DNA of 7,081 nucleotides from a bacterium (GCA_028696285.1 JAQVHJ010000120.1:1-7081); one strand, 5' to 3'. Shown: positions 1 to 6,898, counted from the stretch's first letter. Translations and numbers: made by a program. The notes: generated by a model from the sequence alone, not told the origin.

Positions 1-1004
1 CGGGATAGGTGCATACGGAAGAAGTCAGGATTCAATATAATTATTAATGAAACTAAAATTAAGATTATTAGAGCAACCGGTTTGACCTGGTGAAAAGTGA
101 ATATCTTTCTTTTCCTGAAAATATTCACGATAAATATATAAATAATTCCCGAAGCAAAACCCAGAAAACCCGCACGGGTCTGTGTAAACAGTAAAGCGGA
201 TAAAACAAGGATAGCAGTTAAACCTGAGAAAATATTTACATTAGATAGCAATGGATATTCATTCTTCTCCATGTTAGAAAATGAAGCAAGTTCTTCTTCC
301 TTTATGTGCCCGGAAACCTTGAGATAAAAAGAATTGATATTCCGGTTCTTACTTGAAATCAAAGAATATAACGGCCTGCCGGAAAAGATTATCCCGGAAA
401 AATTCTCCTCTTCAAACCTGATCGATTTAAGCCGGAACTCATCCGGTTGATATCTCCGAAGTATGATGTAAAGAACAACAGGGAAGACCCCGCATAAGAA
501 CGCTGCAAAAAGATTTGGATTTGCAAAAAATGAGATTACCCTCCTGCTCCCGAAATCCTGCCAATTAAACGGGTCAAGATTGAACTTCTGCAGCATTCCA
601 TAGGCCGCAGAGATGAATATTACCAGGAGAATCAGGTTTGCAACCCGGTTCATTCCGAGCAGTTCTGAATACTCAAATAACAATAAAAAATAAATCCCTA
701 AAACCAATTCCCCCATTAAAAAATGAATGGAATTTCCCTGGTTAACAGAGACGAGGGAGAATATTACTTTCACAATGAAAAATGCAAAAAAAGGGAAAAG
801 AAAGATTAAGTTATTCCGCGTCTTAATAAGAAAATCCCCCCGCTGGTAATACGAACCACAGAATATCATTCCTAATAAAAATAAGGAAAAGAATACCTGT
901 TTAATGGAAACCGTGTTAAATGCCTTTGGAGAAAATACAAGAATAGATGAAAATAATAATAACGCAAAAATTATAAATAATATTTTTTGAAAACGGGAAT
1001 TCAT
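1..1004 (-). CDS. O-antigen ligase / Wzy-type polymerase family membrane protein (3' end cut by window edge)
   Basis: This is a partial gene: 334 codons are open from the ATG at 1004 to the left edge with no stop. The product is a polytopic inner-membrane protein of the O-antigen ligase/Wzy_C type. Such proteins join or polymerise undecaprenyl-linked glycans on the periplasmic face. Hydrophobic segments lie near residues 8-25, 36-50, 66-85, 94-111, 121-136, 156-183, 257-274, 278-295 and 308-324. Two family hallmarks are visible: the FFANPN stretch at 159-164, followed by a helix, and TQTRAG at 274-279, where R277 corresponds to the conserved Arg of the usual SRG/TRAG motif. An unusual hydrophilic stretch of about 70 residues (184-256) separates them. 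The gene starts 5 bases after the upstream BatD-like gene stops and has no strong ribosome-binding site, so translation is probably coupled. Ligase, polymerase and protein glycosyltransferase members cannot be told apart from this part. The family is likely; the substrate is unknown. Confidence 0.82.
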   Translation of the reverse strand, partial: MNSRFQKILFIIFALLLFSSILVFSPKAFNTVSIKQVFFSLFLLGMIFCGSYYQRGDFLIKTRNNLIFLFPFFAFFIVKVIFSLVSVNQGNSIHFLMGELVLGIYFLLLFEYSELLGMNRVANLILLVIFISAAYGMLQKFNLDPFNWQDFGSRRVISFFANPNLFAAFLCGVFPVVLYIILRRYQPDEFRLKSIRFEEENFSGIIFSGRPLYSLISSKNRNINSFYLKVSGHIKEEELASFSNMEKNEYPLLSNVNIFSGLTAILVLSALLFTQTRAGFLGFASGIIYIFIVNIFRKRKIFTFHQVKPVALIILILVSLIIILNPDFFRMHLS

Positions 1005-1009
1005 GAATC

Positions 1010-2074
1010 TTACGGACTTTTATTTATAATCTCTTTGGTCCGAATAATAAAATCTGCAAATTCATTATCGTCAAGATTCTGGTTAGCATACTTTATCTTA
1101 TCAACAACATCAAAGAAATATTCCAAACGTGAAATATAATCCTCGCAGGCTCCTTTTTTCTCTTTAATGTTTTCCATTATCTCCTTCGGTGTCAATTCAA
1201 CAGCATCAAAATCATAATTGAGCGAGAGCCATTTTCTGATCAATTCATCCGTGTCACTTATTACTTCCTTTATATGTGTATTTGATACGCTCTTGATTAA
1301 TTCATCAAATTTTAAAAGATAGTATTCCCTGTCATTTACCTTTTTCGAAGAAGCAGTTGTCTTTCCGCTCTTCCTCTTTACAGACTTCAAAACGATAAGT
1401 AATACCAGTGTGATTATTAAGAGCACAAGAATCAGGATAGAGTACATGCAGATACTTTTAATTGGAGAAGATGATTTCGGTTTCTGGTAATCAAAACCCT
1501 GCTGCTGCATATCCTTTACATTTTTAAATACCTTCACATTCAACGGTTCTGTTTCTACTGTGAACTCTTCTCCTGTCTGAGGATTTTTTACCCTGACGGG
1601 GATAGGCGGGATTATGTATTCTCCTTCTTTCCGAGCACGATATTCATAAGAAACCTGGTAAACAAAAAGAGTCTCCCCGTTCTCAGAAGTAATATAGTTT
1701 CTTGAAAACTGGCCATATCTGCTTGCCCAATCTAAATCAGGAGGCTGGAGAACTGAGACTGAAACTGAACTCGTGCGCCATTTCGATACTAAGACCATCT
1801 TTATAGTAAATTTCTCGTTTATCGGAACTATATCAGGCTCAACACTGACATTAACCCGGACATTATCCTTCGGGGTCAAGGGGGTCAGATTGATCTGTAA
1901 ATCCTCGGCTTTCTTCGCATCTGAGTCAATGTCTGTGATCGTTTTGGGAGATGTATCTTCCGTAATTATCCCGGCCCCGGAGGAAAAATCATCAATGGAA
2001 CCGGCTTGTACACCCATGGATACCCCCGCTAAAATGAAAAACATGACTAAAAACATCGTAATTCTAACCGGCAT
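1010..2074 (-). CDS. BatD-like membrane protein with signal peptide
   Basis: The product has 354 residues. It begins with a signal peptide (about 1-24, ending VQA) and a low-complexity linker (25-70). An extracytoplasmic beta-rich domain follows (about 72-185). It opens with a VSVEPDxVPINEKF-type strand pattern and holds the aromatic YQVSYEYRARKEGEYIIPPIPV stretch (139-160) typical of BatD-like domains. One membrane helix (about 208-230) and a basic, helical cytoplasmic tail (232-354) complete it. The tail has a DELIRKWLSL core, as in the C-terminal regions of BatD/DUF4381-type proteins. BatD belongs to the aerotolerance (Bat) group, usually encoded beside MoxR ATPases and VWA-domain proteins; none is visible here. 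The protein is shorter than typical BatD. I chose the ATG at 2074 because AAGGAG lies 6 bases upstream and a strong promoter lies just behind it. A longer frame opens at 2122, but that ATG overlaps the -35 box. Family assignment is moderate; the function is not established. Confidence 0.68.
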   Translation of the reverse strand: MPVRITMFLVMFFILAGVSMGVQAGSIDDFSSGAGIITEDTSPKTITDIDSDAKKAEDLQINLTPLTPKDNVRVNVSVEPDIVPINEKFTIKMVLVSKWRTSSVSVSVLQPPDLDWASRYGQFSRNYITSENGETLFVYQVSYEYRARKEGEYIIPPIPVRVKNPQTGEEFTVETEPLNVKVFKNVKDMQQQGFDYQKPKSSSPIKSICMYSILILVLLIITLVLLIVLKSVKRKSGKTTASSKKVNDREYYLLKFDELIKSVSNTHIKEVISDTDELIRKWLSLNYDFDAVELTPKEIMENIKEKKGACEDYISRLEYFFDVVDKIKYANQNLDDNEFADFIIRTKEIINKSP

Positions 2075-2080
2075 CTTATG

Positions 2081-2086
2081 CTCCTT
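2081..2086 (-). promoter_or_regulatory. Shine-Dalgarno site of the BatD-like gene
   Basis: The minus strand reads AAGGAG, followed by 6 bases and then the ATG at 2074. This is a near-ideal ribosome-binding site. It decides the start in favour of 2074 over the upstream in-frame ATG at 2122, which would add 16 residues before a well-formed signal peptide. Confidence 0.85.
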
Positions 2087-2098
2087 GAGCTTTATTGG

Positions 2099-2127
2099 AT
2101 TATAACAGAAAAAAACTTTCATGTCAA
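2099..2127 (-). promoter_or_regulatory. Sigma-70-type promoter for the minus-strand unit
   Basis: Read on the minus strand, a perfect TTGACA (-35, 2127-2122) is separated by 17 bases from a perfect TATAAT (-10, 2104-2099). A TGT sits directly before the -10, giving an extended -10. The expected transcription start is near 2092, leaving a leader of about 18 bases that contains the AAGGAG site. Box sequences and spacing are seen directly; activity is inferred. It should drive the BatD-like gene and the O-antigen ligase-like gene together. Confidence 0.85.
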
Positions 2128-2148
2128 CTTTTTTTAATTAAAAGTTGA
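2124..2148. repeat. Inverted repeat between divergent promoters (candidate operator)
   Basis: The 9-base arms TCAACTTTT (2124-2132) and AAAAGTTGA (2140-2148) are perfect inverted copies around a 7-base AT-only centre. Each arm contains the TTGA core of one -35 box: the minus-strand box at 2127-2122 and the plus-strand box at 2145-2150. The two boxes are placed exactly symmetrically about position 2136. A dimeric regulator bound here would cover both -35 elements. Part of the symmetry is expected simply because two TTGA boxes face away from each other, but the arms continue 5 bases further inward. The operator role is inference. Confidence 0.5.
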
Positions 2149-2173
2149 TTTATTTTTAAATTTATGTTATAAT
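2145..2173 (+). promoter_or_regulatory. Extended -10 promoter for the phosphatase-chemoreceptor-STAS operon
   Basis: TTGATT (-35, 2145-2150) is followed by 17 bases and a perfect TATAAT (-10, 2168-2173), with TGT directly upstream of the -10 (2165-2167). The expected start of transcription is near 2180, giving a leader of about 24 AT-rich bases before the ATG at 2204. The -35 matches the consensus less well than the divergent minus-strand promoter. The -35 boxes are only 17 bases apart, so two polymerases probably cannot occupy both promoters at once. It should drive the plus-strand genes, whose spacings are 2, 4 and 36 bases. Confidence 0.75.
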
Positions 2174-2203
2174 TTACGATATAAAGTTAATTTTATTTAG
2201 AAT

Positions 2204-4603
2204 ATGGAAAAAAATAACAAAACAAATAAATCAGAAACAAAAAATATACACTCTTCTTTTCTCCATGATTTTGACAAGGTGGAACTGTTTTCATCAAAGC
2301 TGGATGATTACAGGGAGAACGCATATTTAACTGTAGGTTTCCTGGTTTTATACTTTATCGGCGTCTGGGTTGATATCTTTGAAATGAAGATCCCATTGCT
2401 ATATTCGATTTTGCTCGCAGCATTTTATCTTTTAGTCAATCTCACTGTTTGGCTTCTACTTAAAAAATTCGGTAAGATAAACCTGCTGATTCATTATTGT
2501 ACTCTTTTATTGGATATCATTATACTCTGGCTTGTTCTTTACATTACCGGGGGTCTTGAGAGTCCGTTTTTTATTTTCATCTTTATTTTTGTTTTTGCAG
2601 TTATGCTCAGGTACCCGTTAAGAGACGGATTATTATTTTCGAGTTTAAGCATACTTCTTCTTATTTCTTTTATTCTAATAGATCAACTGTCGGGGAAATT
2701 TACACCTTTGCTTTTATATAACGGCATAGTTCATTTGATATCGATCGTGGTAATTTCAATCATTTCCTTTTTTCTCTCCTTCACCTATAAAAAAATTCTT
2801 CATCGGATTCAGCTTAAGGATCATCAATTGGAAGATATTCTAAACGAAATGAGATATCAGCAGAAGGAGATTGAAGAAACAAATATAAACATGAACAAGA
2901 TAATACAGAAGCAGAAAGTTACCCAAAGGGACTTGAATAAGAGGATTCAGGAACTCTCTCTTATACTTGAAATCACACATCAGCTTCATTCCATTCTTGA
3001 CATTGAAGAATTAATCAATCTATTCATAGATAAAATAAAGAATTTTCTCACCTATGATGATATTGAGATATACATTTTGAATGATGACAACATAACCTAT
3101 CGCTGTGTAAAGGAATTCGGAACGTTAAAAGTAGATTTCTATTCAAAGGATAATATAATAATAAGCAATGGTTACATCAAGGATATTATTAATTCCAAAG
3201 ATGTAATCTACTCCCCGAAAATAGATAAGAAGAGGATCGGTTCAGAAAAAATGATAAAGGGAGTACCCGTCACTTCTATGATATATGCTCCTTTATATGT
3301 AACTGAGAAGTTGATCGGGTTCATTAAGATTGCATTTTTTAATGTACCGCAAAATATTGAGACTCTCATCCCTGCTCTTAATATCCTGACTAATATCTTT
3401 GCTCAATCAATCGAGAATAACCTCCTCTTTGAGAATCAGAAAATGCTCAACCTGAAATTCCAGACTGACATGAGATTAGCGCATGATATCCAGTTAAAGA
3501 TCATTCCTGATAAATACCCCAAGCATCTCGAATTCGAGTTTGGCGCGCAATACATACCTTCTGAACATATCGGCGGAGATTATTACGACTTTATTGACCT
3601 TGGCAATGATAAGATAGGGTGTATCATCTCTGATATCTCCGGGCATGGAGTTGGCGCAGCTATGGTTATGAGCATGGTCAAGAGTTTTGTTCACAACTAC
3701 TTCATTAAAATTGATTCACCGAAAAAGGCTCTGGAACTGATTAACCAGGAGATTAAGAAATATATTCTCGAAGAAGATTATTTGACTATTCTCTATGGAA
3801 TTCTTGATTTGAATACAGGTGAATTTATTTATTCAAACGGAGGACATACTCAACCCTATTATTATAATTTTATCAAGGACGAAATCACGCCTCTTGCAGC
3901 AACAGGGTCTTTGATAGGGATATTTGACAATATCAGTATTGACCAGCAGGCAATAATATTGAATAAGGGCGATTTCATTCTTATGTACACGGACGGGATT
4001 ATTGACAACAGGAACAGGTATGACGAAAATTTCAATAAGAACAGGATGATGGACATTATAAATACGCATAAATTCTTCTCTGCAGATGAACTCTGTGCAA
4101 ATGTCATTGATAATCACCTCGCCTTTGTCGGTGATATGAAACTGAAGGATGATATTTCACTGCTCGTCCTGAAAAGACTCCCTGAAATTCTCTTTGAAAG
4201 AAGCTGGGATATCCAAAGTGACCTGAAGAATATTAAAACCTTACTCGTGGAGTTTGAAGAGATCTTTATTTCAGAAAAGATACTTGAAAAGGATATTTAC
4301 AATCTAAAATTAATCTTGACAGAGGCTATAATTAATGCTATAATACATGGTAATAAAAACAAAGCTGAACGCCTTGTTAATATTGAAATAAGGATAACTA
4401 CGGGTTCTTTCACTGCGCAAATCACTGACGAAGGGGAAGGTTTTTACTATCAGGAATTCACAAATAAAGAAATTTCTCCGGAAAATATTCATAAAGAAAG
4501 CGGGCGAGGCTTATTCCTGATAATGAGTATTGCTGATAATGTCAGATTTAACGAATCCGGTAATTCAATTATAATAACTAAGAAAATTACAAGGAAAATT
4601 TAG
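2204..4603 (+). CDS. Six-helix membrane GAF-SpoIIE serine phosphatase fused to RsbW-like kinase domain
   Basis: This 799-residue membrane regulator is predicted to control phosphorylation of a STAS protein, probably the one encoded two genes downstream. Six membrane helices lie at about 41-60, 64-86, 93-114, 121-137, 142-160 and 174-195. The TGG..SPF signature at 115-122 is shared with the six-helix domain of PilS-type sensor kinases. A coiled coil (about 198-255) leads to a GAF domain (about 250-408). The SpoIIE/RsbU-type PP2C phosphatase domain (about 415-658) keeps its metal ligands: D459 and D462 in GGDYYD, D477 in DISGHG, D597 in YTDG, and D649/D650 in KDD. The C-terminal HATPase (about 665-799) is RsbW/SpoIIAB-like, with an N-box (E707, N711, H715-G716-N717), a G1 box DEGEGF (742-747) and a GRGL box (767-770). 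The start is fixed by an in-frame stop at 2198-2200 and by the absence of another Met before residue 61. No clear Shine-Dalgarno sequence precedes it. Domain calls are firm; the stimulus and substrate are inferred. Confidence 0.93.
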   Translation: MEKNNKTNKSETKNIHSSFLHDFDKVELFSSKLDDYRENAYLTVGFLVLYFIGVWVDIFEMKIPLLYSILLAAFYLLVNLTVWLLLKKFGKINLLIHYCTLLLDIIILWLVLYITGGLESPFFIFIFIFVFAVMLRYPLRDGLLFSSLSILLLISFILIDQLSGKFTPLLLYNGIVHLISIVVISIISFFLSFTYKKILHRIQLKDHQLEDILNEMRYQQKEIEETNINMNKIIQKQKVTQRDLNKRIQELSLILEITHQLHSILDIEELINLFIDKIKNFLTYDDIEIYILNDDNITYRCVKEFGTLKVDFYSKDNIIISNGYIKDIINSKDVIYSPKIDKKRIGSEKMIKGVPVTSMIYAPLYVTEKLIGFIKIAFFNVPQNIETLIPALNILTNIFAQSIENNLLFENQKMLNLKFQTDMRLAHDIQLKIIPDKYPKHLEFEFGAQYIPSEHIGGDYYDFIDLGNDKIGCIISDISGHGVGAAMVMSMVKSFVHNYFIKIDSPKKALELINQEIKKYILEEDYLTILYGILDLNTGEFIYSNGGHTQPYYYNFIKDEITPLAATGSLIGIFDNISIDQQAIILNKGDFILMYTDGIIDNRNRYDENFNKNRMMDIINTHKFFSADELCANVIDNHLAFVGDMKLKDDISLLVLKRLPEILFERSWDIQSDLKNIKTLLVEFEEIFISEKILEKDIYNLKLILTEAIINAIIHGNKNKAERLVNIEIRITTGSFTAQITDEGEGFYYQEFTNKEISPENIHKESGRGLFLIMSIADNVRFNESGNSIIITKKITRKI
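4591..4595 (+). promoter_or_regulatory. Shine-Dalgarno site of the chemoreceptor-like gene
   Basis: AAGGA lies 10 bases before the ATG at 4606, inside the last codons of the phosphatase gene. The stop of that gene (4601-4603) and this start are 2 bases apart, so ribosomes probably re-initiate and the two products are made in linked amounts. Confidence 0.6.
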
Positions 4604-4605
4604 AT

Positions 4606-6543
4606 ATGCGTTTCAGAGAGAAATTAATTTTACAGTTGACCCTCATTGCTCTCTTATGCATAGCTTTTGCTTCAATTTACTTGTTTATTAATATCAAGCT
4701 CTCCTTCTCACAGATATTGCATTATTTTATTGCGTATTTTATTTTTCTGTTGATAGGTGTTATCTGCATATTTTTAATGTATCACCGATACGCCGCGGCT
4801 GTTAATGATATTTTAAATACGAAAGATATTCCGAGCATCGAACAACACCGTTTAAAAAATGCCTTTGTTGAAGGTATTAACTTCCCCTTTAAATTCAGCC
4901 AGATTCTTCTAATCACTTTCTTTTGTATCTCTATAGCTGTCTCTTTATTCATGTTCTTATTTGAAGATATCGACTCTTACGGTCTGGTTCATCTCATTAT
5001 CAGTTCCGTGATTGCTTCCTTGCTTTATTATCTGCTGTCAAATATCCGACTTGAAATACTTAATCGCGAAGTAATGGCTTTTATTCAAAATGCAACAATC
5101 ACTCTGCAGAAGACTGTGCCTAATTTTAAATTACCATCCCTTGATGATGTCAAGATAGTAAAAGTTGATATAGGGCGCAGGTTAGTTGTATTAAATATGA
5201 TCATATTATTCATATTCCTCCTCTTCGAAGGAGCGATGATTATCAGGCAAACTCATATCTCATTAGCTAAGAATCCCGAAGCTATTTTAGTCTTTGAACA
5301 GAATTTTATCAGTCTTGCGGTTTTTGCTGTTCTTATCGGGCTTTTTGGTTTAGTCTTTGCAATTATCCTCTCCATCCTTACTGCCCAGATTTTTACGCAT
5401 CCGATCAATGAACTGAAGAAAATCTCTTACGATCTCGCTGACGGAAAATTATACACTAAGGCATACGTCTATTCATCATCCGAGATAGATTTCCTGTCAG
5501 AGCATTTTAATCAAATGTCAGGAAATGTTAAATCACTCCTTCAGAATGTCTTTTCCATTTTCAGTAACATGCTCGAGATATCTGGGAACCTCTCCGCTTC
5601 TTCAGAAGAGATGAGTACTTCAATCGATTCCATTGCCGCAACCACAAACTCTGTCGCATCCAATATTGAAAATCAAGCTCAAAAAACAAGGGATGCTGCA
5701 GAATTTATTAAAAAGATCGGTGAATTTGCAAAAGATTTAAAAGAACAAACACATGAATTGGTTAACCGCGGTGAAGCAACTGTTAAAGAACTAAATAACA
5801 GGAACGAAGAAATTCAGATAGTTGCCAGAGCAATAAGTGAGCTGGTTGAAGTGGTTGATACTTCAAATACACTCATGAGCGAGTTGATTAAGTCTTCAGA
5901 AGAGATCGGGAAGTTTGTTAATAAGATTAAAGGATTCTCAGGACAGATTAACCTCCTTGCTCTTAACGCTTCAATCGAAGCTTCAAGAGCCGGAGAAGGA
6001 GGAAGGGGGTTCGCTGTTGTTGCGGAAGAAGTTGGAAAACTTGCGATTGAAACAAGAGAAGCAAATAACCAGATAGCTAAGGTTATTAAAAATATCCAGG
6101 AACAGATTGAAGAGGTTGTAAATACGATGCAGATCGGGAAAGCTAAAACAGAAGGACTTGGAAATATCTCTGTTAAGGTCCTCGACACCTTTAATATTAT
6201 CAATAATGAATTGGGATTTATCATCGGAAACATTGATGCAGTAAGTTCACTGACCGATACACTCAACTCTGATTCTGATGAAATTCTCCATATTGATGAC
6301 GAACTTCTGCAGCTGGCTGAAGAGAATGCCGCAAATACTGAACAGACATCCGCTGCTACAGAAGAACAAGCCGCATCATCAAATGAAATTTCTGATATCG
6401 CCCAGGAACTTTTCAATGAATTCCAGAAACTTAAAGCGGCTCTGTATAAATTTCAACTTGATGCTCCTTCAGAAAAAAACACTGAAGAGAATGAGAAACA
6501 AGATAAAAAAGGTTTAAAAAAATTTAATAAAAGAGGAATTTAA
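4606..6543 (+). CDS. Methyl-accepting chemotaxis-like protein with six membrane helices and HAMP
   Basis: The 645-residue product has hydrophobic helices at about 7-29, 37-59, 97-119, 126-146, 193-213 and 236-263. A HAMP domain (about 264-317, starting HPINEL) and an MCP signalling hairpin (about 318-617) follow. The tip, I448-V476, contains the hallmark NLLALNASIEASRAGEGGRG and FAVVAEEV stretches. E458, R461, E464 and V471 match residues that form the CheA/CheW and trimer contacts in known receptors. Two matches to the methylation consensus, with small residues flanking an EE pair, lie at 330-339 (E334/E335) and 582-591 (E586/E587), one per hairpin arm. The loop between helices 5 and 6 has only about 22 residues, so there is no conventional periplasmic ligand-binding domain and sensing is probably within or near the membrane. 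The C-terminal tail is Lys-rich and lacks the NWxxF-type CheR tether. No che genes are present. Its place between the phosphatase and STAS genes suggests shared signalling, which is unproven. Confidence 0.93.
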   Translation: MRFREKLILQLTLIALLCIAFASIYLFINIKLSFSQILHYFIAYFIFLLIGVICIFLMYHRYAAAVNDILNTKDIPSIEQHRLKNAFVEGINFPFKFSQILLITFFCISIAVSLFMFLFEDIDSYGLVHLIISSVIASLLYYLLSNIRLEILNREVMAFIQNATITLQKTVPNFKLPSLDDVKIVKVDIGRRLVVLNMIILFIFLLFEGAMIIRQTHISLAKNPEAILVFEQNFISLAVFAVLIGLFGLVFAIILSILTAQIFTHPINELKKISYDLADGKLYTKAYVYSSSEIDFLSEHFNQMSGNVKSLLQNVFSIFSNMLEISGNLSASSEEMSTSIDSIAATTNSVASNIENQAQKTRDAAEFIKKIGEFAKDLKEQTHELVNRGEATVKELNNRNEEIQIVARAISELVEVVDTSNTLMSELIKSSEEIGKFVNKIKGFSGQINLLALNASIEASRAGEGGRGFAVVAEEVGKLAIETREANNQIAKVIKNIQEQIEEVVNTMQIGKAKTEGLGNISVKVLDTFNIINNELGFIIGNIDAVSSLTDTLNSDSDEILHIDDELLQLAEENAANTEQTSAATEEQAASSNEISDIAQELFNEFQKLKAALYKFQLDAPSEKNTEENEKQDKKGLKKFNKRGI

Positions 6544-6547
6544 AATC

Positions 6548-6898
6548 ATGGAGAAACGTATGGAAATTAACAAAAAGTATGTCGATGACATCGTAGTTTT
6601 TAAGGTAGTAGGAGAAATTATCGTTGAGAACAGGCACATCCTGAAGGAATCTATTAAAGATGAACTTAATAAGGGAAAAATGAATTTTGTCTTGGATTTC
6701 TCTGAGATGAAATACATTGACAGCGCAGGCCTTGGAATCCTCGTTATTCAGAATAAAAAGGTAAATGAATCAGGGGGAAAGATTAAACTGTCAAGCTTAA
6801 GTAAGGATATCTTATCTCTCTTCTCTTTAACTCATTTAGACAAGGCATTCGATATCTATAACAGTATTGACGATGCAATTAAAAGTTTCGCAGGATAA
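6548..6898 (+). CDS. STAS-domain anti-sigma factor antagonist (SpoIIAA/RsbV-like)
   Basis: The 116-residue product is a single STAS domain of normal family length. The diagnostic stretch YIDSAGLG at 56-63 places S59 as the phosphorylatable serine. The fold pattern is complete: N-terminal strands (VVFKVVGEI, 16-24), a helix (28-41), the FVLDFSEM strand (47-54), GGKIKLSSL (76-84) and a final LDKAFDIYNSIDDAIKSF helix region (97-114). In the known partner switch, the unphosphorylated form captures an RsbW-type kinase/anti-sigma protein, kinase phosphorylates the serine, and a SpoIIE/RsbU-type phosphatase restores it. Both activities are predicted in the protein encoded at 2204-4603, so that protein is the obvious partner. 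The gene lies 4 bases after the chemoreceptor-like gene. AGAGGA (6532-6537) precedes the ATG at 6548 by 10 bases. A second ATG at 6560, with GGAG 6 bases upstream, would give 112 residues and is equally plausible. The final target of the STAS protein is not in view. Confidence 0.92.
   Translation: MEKRMEINKKYVDDIVVFKVVGEIIVENRHILKESIKDELNKGKMNFVLDFSEMKYIDSAGLGILVIQNKKVNESGGKIKLSSLSKDILSLFSLTHLDKAFDIYNSIDDAIKSFAG

Noticed and set aside
1773..2105. 110-codon plus-strand open frame
   Set aside because: It lies opposite the BatD-like gene, including its signal peptide, and has no recognisable domain; it is best explained as a shadow of the real gene.
3833..4117. Overlapping minus-strand open frames within the phosphatase gene
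   Set aside because: They are opposite the conserved PP2C domain and show no start signals or recognisable motifs.
5814..6416. 200-codon open frame on the minus strand opposite the MCP gene
   Set aside because: It is fully antisense to the conserved MCP hairpin. Its Ser-rich product follows from the codon pattern of the real gene and shows no ribosome-binding site or family features.
6278..6517. 79-codon plus-strand frame overlapping the end of the MCP gene
   Set aside because: It is an out-of-frame reading of the MCP C-terminal arm with no independent evidence.
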